Positions 54,298-63,300 of a DNA stretch of 64,000 nt are shown piece after piece (position 1 is the first letter of the stretch; every line of letters begins with the position of its first letter). This DNA is from an uncultured Flavobacteriaceae bacterium (GTDB taxonomy: Bacteria > Bacteroidota > Bacteroidia > Flavobacteriales > Flavobacteriaceae): the NCBI GenBank assembly GCA_943789455.1, contig CALSUE010000001.1, forward strand, positions 375,001-439,000, given 5' to 3'. Both the position numbers and the translations under genes were made by a program. Under the pieces are notes generated by a model, which saw only the letters and a program-made list of their open reading frames with translations, was not told where the DNA came from and did not search any database.

Positions 54298-55734
54298 TTA
54301 TTCAGAAGGTTTGGCCTTTTTTATGAATTTTGTTAATGGATGTAAAAATACATCAATATTAAATAATCCCATTCCTTTTGATGCTCTTCTTGTTAGAAAA
54401 TAAGCAAAAGGAACCATAATTATACTTGAAACCCATGAACCTACAAAAGCTGAAAGAGAACTTTCTTCGGCAAGGTTTCTGCCAAATGTGTTTACAAAAA
54501 AATAGATAACATAAATTATTATAGCAAGGATCATAGGTAATCCAAAACCTCCTTTTCTTATTATTGAACCTAGTGGAGCACCAATGAAAAATAAAATTAA
54601 GCAAGAGAGGGAAATGGCTATTCTGTTGTGAAATTCTATATCATAAAGGTTTAAGATTTTTCTTTTCCATTGAATAGATTTCTTATCTACTTTTACATTC
54701 TTATTTGAGTTTTTCACATTGTTTATAGCCGAATTCAAAACACTAACCTTTCCACTCAAATTAAAGTTATTTAAAACCTCGGGTTTAAACTCCATCAAAC
54801 TCAGAGAATCCTCTTGTTTATAGAGTTCTTTTGCATTTATTTTAATATAAATACTTTTAGATTTAGATGTTAAATACTCGTCATAGGATAATTTCATTGC
54901 TGGAATGGTGTCTTTTAATTGCCCTAAACTTAACATGTTAAAACTTTTCGTATATTTTTCGTCATCTAAATCGTCATCTGTAAACTTTGAAATATCAATA
55001 TTAAATGTATATTCTTTAAAAGTTGCATTTGATGCTGGCATTTTTTTCATTGAATTAATATTCCTTCTTTTAGGAATATGTTCTTCATGATAATAGCCAT
55101 CATATAATACAAGCGTCATGTATTTACTTCCCTCTTCACTAATAATCTTTCCTTTTTCAGCAGTTATTATTTTTTTATTACCCTTTTTTGATGATAAGTC
55201 ATAGATTAAAACCTTTTTAAGTAAGTTTTTTTCTTCACCATATTTTTCATCAAATTTTATTTGGTAATTGGGTATTTCTGAATTAAAACTTCCTGAAATC
55301 AAAGCTAATGCAGGGGTTTTCTTTTTAATATTATTTGTTAAGTTTTTTTGTTTCAAAGTAGCATAAGGAAACACATAGTTTAGTGACAGAAAATTCAACA
55401 CACTAATTATTAATGTTAATATAATCAATGGTCTCATTAATCTCATTAAAGAAATACTTGCAGATTTAGCCGCTGCAAACTCATAGTTCTCAGACATGTT
55501 TCCTAGTGCCATAATAGAGGATAATAAGACCGCTATTGGCAATGCTTGGGAGGATACAACTAAAGCAGTATAATAAAGAAATTTAAATATAAAAAAAAGC
55601 CCAATTCCTTTTCCTGCGATACTTTCAAAAGCCATCCAAAGTGCTTGCATTACAAGTACAAATAGGATTATTAAAAAAGTTGCAAAAAATGGAACTAAAA
55701 ATGATTTTAAAATATATCGATCTAAAATTTTCAT
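54298..55734 (-). CDS. LptF/LptG-family permease
   Basis: A 478-residue YjgP/YjgQ-type protein, one membrane half of the ABC machine that extracts lipopolysaccharide. It has six membrane segments in two groups of three at the ends (residues about 10-120 and 370-460) with a large periplasmic beta-jellyroll domain between them, about 140 residues longer than in E. coli. The ILDRYILKSFLVPFFATF start is typical. It directly abuts lolA, with no bases between stop and start. In Bacteroidota one gene often serves both LptF and LptG roles. Confidence 0.87.
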   Translation of the reverse strand: MKILDRYILKSFLVPFFATFLIILFVLVMQALWMAFESIAGKGIGLFFIFKFLYYTALVVSSQALPIAVLLSSIMALGNMSENYEFAAAKSASISLMRLMRPLIILTLIISVLNFLSLNYVFPYATLKQKNLTNNIKKKTPALALISGSFNSEIPNYQIKFDEKYGEEKNLLKKVLIYDLSSKKGNKKIITAEKGKIISEEGSKYMTLVLYDGYYHEEHIPKRRNINSMKKMPASNATFKEYTFNIDISKFTDDDLDDEKYTKSFNMLSLGQLKDTIPAMKLSYDEYLTSKSKSIYIKINAKELYKQEDSLSLMEFKPEVLNNFNLSGKVSVLNSAINNVKNSNKNVKVDKKSIQWKRKILNLYDIEFHNRIAISLSCLILFFIGAPLGSIIRKGGFGLPMILAIIIYVIYFFVNTFGRNLAEESSLSAFVGSWVSSIIMVPFAYFLTRRASKGMGLFNIDVFLHPLTKFIKKAKPSE

Positions 55735-56391
55735 CTAGTCTATTAAATAGCCAAGTTTTTCATATGAATTTTGATCAAACTGAAACAATTCATTAGAGAT
55801 GTTTTGATTGCTTTTAAATTGATCTATAGTTAAAATGGTTTTTGTACCATTATCACCAAACTGTATTAATTTATAGATTTGGCTAGTTTTTATATCTATA
55901 CCTAAATTAACTTTTACAATTTCAGAATCTGTATCTATAGGCGTAAGATCAATGAATTGAACTTTTCGACCTTTTATATTTTTAATTACCCCCATCTTGT
56001 ACTCGTATCCTTCTTTATAAAAAGTTAGTAATTTTGATGGGTAAATTACACCATCATCTTCCTGTAAGTCTTGATCATTAATCATAACTTCTTTTTCATC
56101 ATGGTTGATAACATATAATTTGAGGCCATCGAAAATAAAGGTATTTCCTAAATAATTTAAATTATACTTTTCTCCTTGAAGTGTAATAGAACCTTTGGTA
56201 GGTAGTTCATCACCTTCATAAATTCCGGCTTCTTCATTTGTGAGTGAAGTGCTAAAGTCTAGGACCATATTATTGTATGATTTCATTGTTGTTGAAACAG
56301 CATCTAATAAAATTATAGCTTCGTCTTTCTGTTGAGAAAAAGCTATAGTATTTACTAAGAGTGTAATAACAAATAACCAAATTTTATTCAT
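55735..56391 (-). CDS. lolA: LolA-like outer-membrane lipoprotein carrier
   Basis: A 218-residue periplasmic chaperone that carries lipoproteins from LolCDE toward the outer membrane. Signal peptide (ending TIAFSQ), then the LolA-type beta-half-barrel: KGSITLQGEKYNLNYLGNTFIFDG, LYVINHDEKEVMI, and FIDLTPIDTDSEIVKVNLGID. An ATG at 56409 would overlap ftsK; the ATG at 56391, one base after the ftsK stop, is preferred. Its neighbours ftsK, lptG and tpx are the conserved flavobacterial context. Confidence 0.87.
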   Translation of the reverse strand: MNKIWLFVITLLVNTIAFSQQKDEAIILLDAVSTTMKSYNNMVLDFSTSLTNEEAGIYEGDELPTKGSITLQGEKYNLNYLGNTFIFDGLKLYVINHDEKEVMINDQDLQEDDGVIYPSKLLTFYKEGYEYKMGVIKNIKGRKVQFIDLTPIDTDSEIVKVNLGIDIKTSQIYKLIQFGDNGTKTILTIDQFKSNQNISNELFQFDQNSYEKLGYLID

Positions 56392-56392
56392 T

Positions 56393-58786
56393 TTATCTGT
56401 TTTTTTCATTTTCTAATAATTGTTCAAGAGCAGCTAAATCTTGTATTAAAACTTGTCTAGCTTTACTTCCCTCGAAGTTTCCTACTATACCAGCGGCTTC
56501 GAGTTGATCAATTAATCGTCCAGCTCTGTTGTACCCAAGTTTTAATTTTCTTTGCAATAAAGATGCTGATCCTTGCTGAGCAATAACTATAATTTCAGCC
56601 GCATCTTTGAATAGCTTATCTCTATCAGAAATATCTATATCAAGACTTGTGCCACCTTCTTCACCCACATATTCAGGTAAAAGATGTGCATCTGGATATG
56701 CTCTTTGAGAACCAATAAAATCGGTAATTTTTTCTACTTCTGGAGTATCAACAAAAGCACATTGAATTCTTTCTATTTCATTTCCTGCAGTGTAGAGTAA
56801 ATCTCCACGACCAATTAATTGATCGGCTCCTCCAGCATCCAAAATAGTTCTTGAGTCTATTTTAGAGGTTACTCTAAATGCAATTCTAGCAGGAAAGTTT
56901 GCTTTTATAATACCAGTAATAACGTTAACTGAAGGTCTTTGTGTTGCAACAATTAGATGTATTCCAATTGCTCTTGCCAATTGGGCTAATCGAGCTATAG
57001 GTGTTTCTACTTCTTTTCCAGCTGTCATGATTAAATCTGCAAATTCATCGATAACCAAAACAATATAGGGAAGGAATTGATGTCCATCATTAGGATTTAA
57101 TTTTCTAGCTTTAAATTTAGTATTGTATTCTTTTATATTTCTGACCATTGCAGATTTAAGCAAGTCATAACGATTGTCCATTTCTATACACAAAGAATTT
57201 AGAGTATTTACAACCTTTGTAGTATCTGTTATTATTGCTTCATCTGAATCTGGGAGTTTTGCCAAGTAGTGACGTTCAATTTTATTAAATAGCGTTAGTT
57301 CTACTTTTTTGGGATCAACTAATACAAATTTAACCTCTGCAGGATGTTTTCTGTAAAGCAATGAGGTAAGGACAGCATTTAAACCTACAGACTTTCCCTG
57401 TCCTGTGGCTCCTGCCATTAATAAGTGAGGCATTTTTGCTAAATCAACAACAAAAGTTTCGTTTGAAATAGTTTTACCCAGTGCAATGGGTAACTGCATA
57501 TTTGATTCTTGAAATTTCTTAGAAGCTATAACAGAATACATGGAAACAATGGTAGACTTTTTATTAGGAACTTCAATACCAATAGTGCCTTTTCCAGGAA
57601 TTGGAGCAATAATTCTTATTCCTAGGGCTGATAATGATAATGCAATATCATCCTCTAAATTTTTTATTTTTGAAATCCTAATACCGGCCTCAGGCACTAT
57701 TTCGTATAAAGTAATTGTTGGCCCAACAGTAGCTTTAATTTGGGCTATTCCTATTTTATAATTTTTTAAAGTATCAACAATTTTATTTTTATTGAGTTCT
57801 AATTCCTCGGGGTCTATGGATATACTCTCGTTGTATTGTTTTAATAGATTTAGAGTAGGAAATTTAAAATTTCCTAATTCAAGTGTTGGGTCAAACTCTC
57901 CAAAATCCTTAACTAATTTTTTTGATAAATTTTCGGAAACATTTTCCTCCTCTGTAATTTCTTTAATATCAATTTCTACTAGATCCTCTTGTTTTGCTTC
58001 AATTTTAGAAATAGGTTCTTTAGTCTTTGAAGTTATTTCATCAGTTGAAGTCAATACTTCTGAATGATTTTCAATTGTTGGTTTTAAATTCTCAACAGAC
58101 AATTCAAATTCAGATTTTTCTTCAATTATCGCCTCAGGTTCCTCTGGGGTAACTTCTTGATTATGAGTAGAATAATCTTCAGTATTTTCTTCTTTATTAG
58201 TTTTAAATTTATTTATGATCAACTCAGGCGTAATTTTAAATCTAATAATTAAATATGTTAGCAATAGAAATATTAAACTAATGCCTAAGCCTGTTCTTCC
58301 AATAAATAATTGAATATATTGATTCAATTCGTATCCTACTACACCGGCCAAAAGAGTATCTGATTTATTTAAGAAGCCTAATGAAATAGAAATCCACATC
58401 ATGGATAAAAGCCCCCAATTATAGGAAACAATTAACTTGGATAATTTAGTTTTAAACAACCAAAATAGCCCTGATAAAAATAAAAGATAAGGAAGAATAA
58501 AAGCGCCTAAACCAACACCCTTATAAATAAAAAAATGACTCAAATTGGCTCCAACTTTCCCTAATAAATTTTTTCCTTGTACTGTTTTATTTGAAAATTC
58601 ATTAATAATACTTTGGTCTTCTTGCCAACTAAAGAAAAAAGAAATAAATGCAACTAAAAGAAACAAAGAAAAGAATAACAGAAAAGAACCAATCACGGTT
58701 TGGATTTGCCTACTTTTAAAAATATTGATAATCGAATTTGACCCTTGAGATTTTATTTTTGTAGTATTTTTAGTCTTTTTGGCCAT
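56393..58786 (-). CDS. ftsK: DNA translocase FtsK/SpoIIIE
   Basis: A 797-residue division-site DNA pump that clears the chromosome terminus. Four membrane segments in the first 185 residues are followed by an acidic, Glu/Lys-rich linker (about 190-300) and the motor: Walker A GATGQGKS (459-466), Walker B VLVIDEFADLI, then the gamma winged-helix domain near the C-terminus (GSASLLQRKLKLGYNRAGRL). The linker is shorter than in E. coli FtsK. It lies in the run tpx-dgkA-ftsK-lolA-lptG-ribB. Confidence 0.95.
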   Translation of the reverse strand: MAKKTKNTTKIKSQGSNSIINIFKSRQIQTVIGSFLLFFSLFLLVAFISFFFSWQEDQSIINEFSNKTVQGKNLLGKVGANLSHFFIYKGVGLGAFILPYLLFLSGLFWLFKTKLSKLIVSYNWGLLSMMWISISLGFLNKSDTLLAGVVGYELNQYIQLFIGRTGLGISLIFLLLTYLIIRFKITPELIINKFKTNKEENTEDYSTHNQEVTPEEPEAIIEEKSEFELSVENLKPTIENHSEVLTSTDEITSKTKEPISKIEAKQEDLVEIDIKEITEEENVSENLSKKLVKDFGEFDPTLELGNFKFPTLNLLKQYNESISIDPEELELNKNKIVDTLKNYKIGIAQIKATVGPTITLYEIVPEAGIRISKIKNLEDDIALSLSALGIRIIAPIPGKGTIGIEVPNKKSTIVSMYSVIASKKFQESNMQLPIALGKTISNETFVVDLAKMPHLLMAGATGQGKSVGLNAVLTSLLYRKHPAEVKFVLVDPKKVELTLFNKIERHYLAKLPDSDEAIITDTTKVVNTLNSLCIEMDNRYDLLKSAMVRNIKEYNTKFKARKLNPNDGHQFLPYIVLVIDEFADLIMTAGKEVETPIARLAQLARAIGIHLIVATQRPSVNVITGIIKANFPARIAFRVTSKIDSRTILDAGGADQLIGRGDLLYTAGNEIERIQCAFVDTPEVEKITDFIGSQRAYPDAHLLPEYVGEEGGTSLDIDISDRDKLFKDAAEIIVIAQQGSASLLQRKLKLGYNRAGRLIDQLEAAGIVGNFEGSKARQVLIQDLAALEQLLENEKNR

Positions 58787-58821
58787 AAAGAATATTTAAA
58801 AAGTAAATATAAAGTATTTAC

Positions 58822-59202
58822 TTAGAAAAGTAATGCTATTTTAGGAATGTATATAATTCCTGCAATAATTAAAGAAATTATTGCAGCAATCCCTGAAGAG
58901 CCTGCAGAAACGTCTTTAATGAATCCAATTTTTTTATGATAATCTGGATGAACAAAATCAGCTAATTTTTCTATTCCTGTATTTAACGATTCTGCAACTA
59001 AAACTAGACCAATGGCAAGGGTTTGAATAAGCCATTCAATGGTATTGATATTAAAATAAAACCCAGCTATTGAAATTAATAAAACAATAAATAACTGGGC
59101 TTTAATACTACTCTCTGTGGAAATTAGAAACCAAATGCCACGAAGTGAAAATTTTATACTTCTAATTCGTTCAACAATAAAGCTATCTTTTGGATTCTTC
59201 AC
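58822..59202 (-). CDS. dgkA: Diacylglycerol kinase-family protein (undecaprenol kinase type)
   Basis: A 126-residue small membrane kinase with three membrane segments and the family motif AESLNTGIEKLADFVHPDYH. In the Gram-positive-like form of this family the substrate is undecaprenol, so it may feed the envelope carrier lipid pool. The start is a GTG at 59202, ten bases after the tpx stop; no ATG is available upstream in frame. It is followed by ftsK after 35 bases. Confidence 0.9.
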   Translation of the reverse strand: MKNPKDSFIVERIRSIKFSLRGIWFLISTESSIKAQLFIVLLISIAGFYFNINTIEWLIQTLAIGLVLVAESLNTGIEKLADFVHPDYHKKIGFIKDVSAGSSGIAAIISLIIAGIIYIPKIALLF

Positions 59203-59211
59203 AGGTATAAT

Positions 59212-59709
59212 TTATAGTGCTGCCAGAGCATTATCATAATTAGGCTCATTTCCAATTTCAGAAACTTGTTCAGAATAACTGATATTTCCATCAGAATTTA
59301 TAACAATCACTGCTCTTGAATGTAAATTTTTGAAGGCACTATCTGTAATTTCTAATCCATAGTTTTTACCAAAATTTCCATCGGCAAAATCAGATAGCAT
59401 TATTACGTTTTCTATTCCTTCTGCACCACAAAATCGTTGTTGTGCGAAAGGTAAATCTCTAGAAATACATAACACTTTTGTGTTTTCCATACTAGCTGCA
59501 GATGTATTAAAAGATCTTACAGAGGCAGCACATGTCCCTGTATCTACACTTGGAAATATATTTAATAATAATGTAAATCCATCAAAATCAGATAATGATT
59601 TCTTTGAAAGATCAGTTGCTGTTAATTGAAAGTCAGGTGCTTTAGTTCCATTTTTAGGAATATTTCCAATAGTTGATATAGGTGTTCCTCCTAGAGTTAT
59701 TTTTGTCAT
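59212..59709 (-). CDS. tpx: Thiol peroxidase Tpx
   Basis: A 165-residue atypical 2-Cys peroxiredoxin that reduces hydrogen and organic peroxides. The peroxidatic cysteine is Cys60 in SVDTGTCAASVRSFN and the resolving cysteine is Cys94 in AQQRFCGAEG, both in the normal positions. The N-terminus VTKITLGGTPI-like (MTKITLGGTP) is canonical. It is the first gene of the six-gene run to ribB; a -7-like TACTTTTA is present upstream. Confidence 0.95.
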   Translation of the reverse strand: MTKITLGGTPISTIGNIPKNGTKAPDFQLTATDLSKKSLSDFDGFTLLLNIFPSVDTGTCAASVRSFNTSAASMENTKVLCISRDLPFAQQRFCGAEGIENVIMLSDFADGNFGKNYGLEITDSAFKNLHSRAVIVINSDGNISYSEQVSEIGNEPNYDNALAAL

Positions 59710-59797
59710 TTTATATATTTTTTAATACTGTAAAAGTAATAGAATAAAGCTAGTAAATTTGTTTCAATATTGTTAATTATTAGACTAATTATTATAA

Positions 59798-59805
59798 TAC
59801 CTTCG
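59798..59805 (+). promoter_or_regulatory. Possible -7 box for the MATE transporter gene
   Basis: TACCTTCG, one base from the TAnnTTTG consensus, 19 bases before the ATG at 59825. A -33 TTG lies 25 bases upstream, further away than usual. Confidence 0.35.
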
Positions 59806-59824
59806 TGACTTATTTTTACAGCCT

Positions 59825-61219
59825 ATGAATTTAAGTATTTACACAAAAGAATTCAAGTATAATTGGACACTTGCTGCTCCTGTTATGCTCGGAATGTTAG
59901 GTCACACTTTTGTGAGTTTTGTAGATAATATTATGGTTGGCCAATTAGGAACAGCAGAATTGGCTGCGGTCTCATTAGGAAATAGTTTTATGTTCATTGC
60001 CATGTCTATTGGGATTGGTTTTTCTACTGCGATAACCCCTTTAATAGCAGAAGCAGATGCTGCTACTAATTTTATAAAAGTGAAATCTACTTTTAAACAT
60101 GGCTTATTTTTATGTTCTATTTTGGGGATTAGTATGTTTATACTTTTACTTCTTTCAAAGTCACTTCTGCATAGTAATTTTTTAAATCAACCAAAGGAAG
60201 TTGTGAATCTAGCAATTCCTTATTTAGACCTGGTAGCTTTTTCTTTAATTCCTTTAATTATCTTCCAAGCATTTAAACAGTTTAGTGATGGGTTATCCAT
60301 GACTAAATATCCAATGTATGCAACAATTATAGCTAACATTATTAATATAATTTTAAATTATATTTTAATTTTTGGGAAATTTGGTTTCCCTGCTTTTGGA
60401 ATAGTTGGTGCTGCTTATGGTACCCTTATATCTAGATTTATCATGGTTTCATATTTGTGGTGGTTATTGGCAAACAAAGAACGATCTAAGAAATTTGTAA
60501 CCACGATTAAATTTTTTGTGCTAGAGAAATTTATGCTCAAGAAAATAATTAGTTTAGGTGCTCCCAGTGCCATGCAAATGTTTTTCGAAATAGCTATTTT
60601 CACAGCTGCCATATGGCTTAGTGGTTTATTGGGTAAAAACCCTCAAGCGGCAAATCAAATTGCTTTAAATTTATCTTCTATGACATTTATGATTGCGATG
60701 GGGCTTGGTGTTGCTGCTATGGTAAGAGTTGGGAATCAGAAAGGCTTATTGAAATTTATAGAATTAAGAAGAATAGCAATTTCAATTTTTCTTTTTGCTG
60801 TCATATTTGCTGCTGGTTTTGCCATATTGTTTTTAATTTTTAGATTTCAATTACCTAAAATATATGTTGATTTAACTGATCCAGAAAATTTAATTGATAC
60901 AATGGAAGTAGTAAATATTGCTTCACAATTATTATTAATAGCTGCAATTTTTCAAATTAGTGATAGTATTCAGGTAGTTGTTTTAGGAGCATTGCGTGGA
61001 CTTCAAGATGTAAACATACCAACCTTAATTACTTTTATTTCATACTGGATCATTGGATTTCCTATCAGTTTTTTCTTAGGGAAAGAGGATGTTTTTGGTA
61101 GCGTAGGAATCTGGGTAGGATTATTAGCAGGGTTATCATCTGCATCTATTTTATTATATCTTCGCTTTAATTATTTAACTTTAAAATTGATAAAAACAAA
61201 AAACCATGGTCTTACCTAA
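59825..61219 (+). CDS. MATE-family multidrug efflux transporter
   Basis: A 464-residue inner-membrane exporter with about twelve membrane segments in two homologous halves. The first half begins AAPVMLGMLGHTFVSFVDNIMVGQLG, split here at the usual boundary with the conserved VDNIMVGQLG; the second half begins SLGAPSAMQMFFEI. It should pump drugs or metabolites out using an ion gradient, as in NorM. Its end overlaps the next small gene by 14 bases. Confidence 0.92.
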   Translation: MNLSIYTKEFKYNWTLAAPVMLGMLGHTFVSFVDNIMVGQLGTAELAAVSLGNSFMFIAMSIGIGFSTAITPLIAEADAATNFIKVKSTFKHGLFLCSILGISMFILLLLSKSLLHSNFLNQPKEVVNLAIPYLDLVAFSLIPLIIFQAFKQFSDGLSMTKYPMYATIIANIINIILNYILIFGKFGFPAFGIVGAAYGTLISRFIMVSYLWWLLANKERSKKFVTTIKFFVLEKFMLKKIISLGAPSAMQMFFEIAIFTAAIWLSGLLGKNPQAANQIALNLSSMTFMIAMGLGVAAMVRVGNQKGLLKFIELRRIAISIFLFAVIFAAGFAILFLIFRFQLPKIYVDLTDPENLIDTMEVVNIASQLLLIAAIFQISDSIQVVVLGALRGLQDVNIPTLITFISYWIIGFPISFFLGKEDVFGSVGIWVGLLAGLSSASILLYLRFNYLTLKLIKTKNHGLT

Positions 61220-61430
61220 ATTTTTATTAGCTGATAACAGTAGTTTTCCTGAAGATATTTTCGTTCTTCATACAGAATTTCCTCGTTTTTTAATCAATTT
61301 AAAAGATGATGAAATTGAATGGTTTGAGGATTTATCTGGAGAAAGAGAAGATGATATTGCAGATGAAGTTTCCAATCTTATTGAAGCAGCCTCTTTATTT
61401 TATGACAAGCAAATTGAAGGTTATGAATAG
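61206..61430 (+). CDS. Small acidic protein of unknown function
   Basis: A 74-residue acidic protein (rich in Asp and Glu, few basic residues), containing DIFVLHTEFPRFLINL and EWFEDLSGEREDDIADEV. No signal or membrane segment, so cytoplasmic. It overlaps the MATE gene by 14 bases and is probably translated with it. Small proteins of this type appear conserved in Flavobacteria but I recognise no function. The frame, codon use and tight overlap support a real gene. Confidence 0.7.
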   Translation: MVLPKFLLADNSSFPEDIFVLHTEFPRFLINLKDDEIEWFEDLSGEREDDIADEVSNLIEAASLFYDKQIEGYE

Positions 61431-61441
61431 TTATCTAAGGA

Positions 61442-63271
61442 TTAAATGTTTGCTGTAAACTCTAAAAAAACTTCTTTATGCAGTGTGAGATTTATCTTTG
61501 GTGATATTGATATACGTACAATATAATCTTTATCTCCTTCTTTTGTGGTTCCTTGTGTAGACGTAGCAGGCACAGTCCAATAGCTGCCTTTGAGTTGGCC
61601 ATAACTTACACAAAACTTACTCTCATCAGGTATTTTTTTAATCATTAAATTTATTAATTTAAGATTTAATGCCCTTTTGTAATTTTCTTTTTCTTTGGCC
61701 GTATTTCCTTTTGTTGGAAGGTCTAATGAAAAAACTGATGGAGTAAAACCTTGATTAGCTAATTCTTTAGAAACAAAGTTGATTTTTGCACTCGGTAAGT
61801 TTTTAGTGATGAAGTCCACAAAATCACGAGTATTTTGATATGCATCAAATATTCTTTGATTCATGGAGGGTAACTGTTTTGCTAAAATCTCATATTGAAG
61901 ATCTGTGGCTTGATTATCGCATATACTAAGATGCTTATCAATTTTAACCATCAAAGAATTTGTTTTTTCATTTCCCACACAATATCCTGCTGTACACTGC
62001 CCTCCACTTGGAAATTTAGAACCACTAACATAAGAAATGGCTTTAACCTTAGAAAATATTTCAACACTATCTAAAAACGGGGTATTAGGACAGAAAGTTT
62101 GGTCTAAAACAAAAACAGGATTAATTGCATAGTTACTTAAAGTAGTTTTACGTTTTTTCTCTAAAACTGTTTTTAATTGTTTTAAATCTGGAACTTCAAC
62201 TCTTGGATTAGTAGGAATTTCAGCTATGATAAATGGAACAGCATCCTGAACTGCAATTTCATCTAGAATAACATCTATGCTCTGCGTCATGTCGTTTTCT
62301 CTATCAACTGGTAAATCAATTACTTCAACATTTTTTATGCATGCAGCAACCCGCCTTGCTTGGTCATTAGTTCCGCCATAACAATTAGGGGGAACTATAA
62401 ATTTTATGGGTTTTCCTTGGTAGTTTTCTTGTGCAAAGTCTACTAAACCCATCATGATAGCATATTGCATAGAGAGACCACTAGAACCAATTAATGGCGT
62501 AGTTTTCGCACCAGTAATAGTGATGATTTCATCTCTGACAATTTTTTTATTGAACTCTATTTCTGGTGATGAAATAGTAAAAGTTGAATTTTTAATTAAA
62601 GCTAGTAAAGCTGTGTGACAATTTGCAGGAGTCATGGCAATTGTCTCTCTTCTCCTTACATGTTGGATTTCAGAGATATAGTGTTCGTTTTGTTTTCCAT
62701 TAACAATTAATACACTACCAAGTTTTTTATATATATTAATAAAAAAATCAATTTTTAATTTTAGATGATTAACATCTATTTTTTCTGATTGTGAGACCAA
62801 TACAGTACTGCCTTCAAAATCTGAAATATCAGATAATTTTTGAACCTTTTTTAGTTCAAAACTATAACCATAGGTTTGTTTAATAGTTTCATAATCAAAG
62901 AAATCTAAACAATTGTCTGTGTAGATGATTCGAGTATTTATATGTGCCAATAAATTTTTTCTTAGTATGGAAAGAATTGGAATAGTCTGAGATGAAAAAC
63001 TTATGATGTTTTTTGGATTTATTTCGTGTAAACGCGCTATTGACCATTCTAAAACACACGATAACGGATGTCCCAAACGAATGTAATCATAAGCGGTTGG
63101 TAAATTATTTAAGGCAGAAGTTTCAGTGCAATCTTTTTTACTTAACAATTCAAACTGTTCTATAAATTCAGTTTTAGCTAATTTTTCATCATAAATATCT
63201 AATCGATGTGTAGTAGTAGATAGCCAACTCTTTGGCATTTTTTCTAATACATTTTTTAGATAATCTTTCAT
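61442..63271 (-). CDS. Large PLP-dependent enzyme, Cys/Met-metabolism type, with degenerate N-terminal module
   Basis: A 609-residue protein, about 200 residues longer than the usual cystathionine gamma-synthase-type enzymes. Residues about 250-609 hold the catalytic module: SSGLSMQYAIMMGL (263-276), the PLP-binding VPPNCYGGTND, PTNPRVEVPDL, VFVLDQTFC and the Schiff-base lysine Lys419 in YVSGSKFPSGG. Residues 60-120 repeat parts of this family's pattern (YDYIRLGHPL like the canonical YSRTGNPT, then ISFSSQTIPILSIL like the SGMAAI helix) but without a lysine, so the N-terminal half looks like a decayed copy of the same fold. The substrate is probably a homoserine or cysteine derivative, not decided. 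It is convergent with the small acidic protein gene. Confidence 0.82.
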   Translation of the reverse strand: MKDYLKNVLEKMPKSWLSTTTHRLDIYDEKLAKTEFIEQFELLSKKDCTETSALNNLPTAYDYIRLGHPLSCVLEWSIARLHEINPKNIISFSSQTIPILSILRKNLLAHINTRIIYTDNCLDFFDYETIKQTYGYSFELKKVQKLSDISDFEGSTVLVSQSEKIDVNHLKLKIDFFINIYKKLGSVLIVNGKQNEHYISEIQHVRRRETIAMTPANCHTALLALIKNSTFTISSPEIEFNKKIVRDEIITITGAKTTPLIGSSGLSMQYAIMMGLVDFAQENYQGKPIKFIVPPNCYGGTNDQARRVAACIKNVEVIDLPVDRENDMTQSIDVILDEIAVQDAVPFIIAEIPTNPRVEVPDLKQLKTVLEKKRKTTLSNYAINPVFVLDQTFCPNTPFLDSVEIFSKVKAISYVSGSKFPSGGQCTAGYCVGNEKTNSLMVKIDKHLSICDNQATDLQYEILAKQLPSMNQRIFDAYQNTRDFVDFITKNLPSAKINFVSKELANQGFTPSVFSLDLPTKGNTAKEKENYKRALNLKLINLMIKKIPDESKFCVSYGQLKGSYWTVPATSTQGTTKEGDKDYIVRISISPKINLTLHKEVFLEFTANI

Positions 63272-63300
63272 GTTATTATTTTTATGATTTTAAAAAAGTT

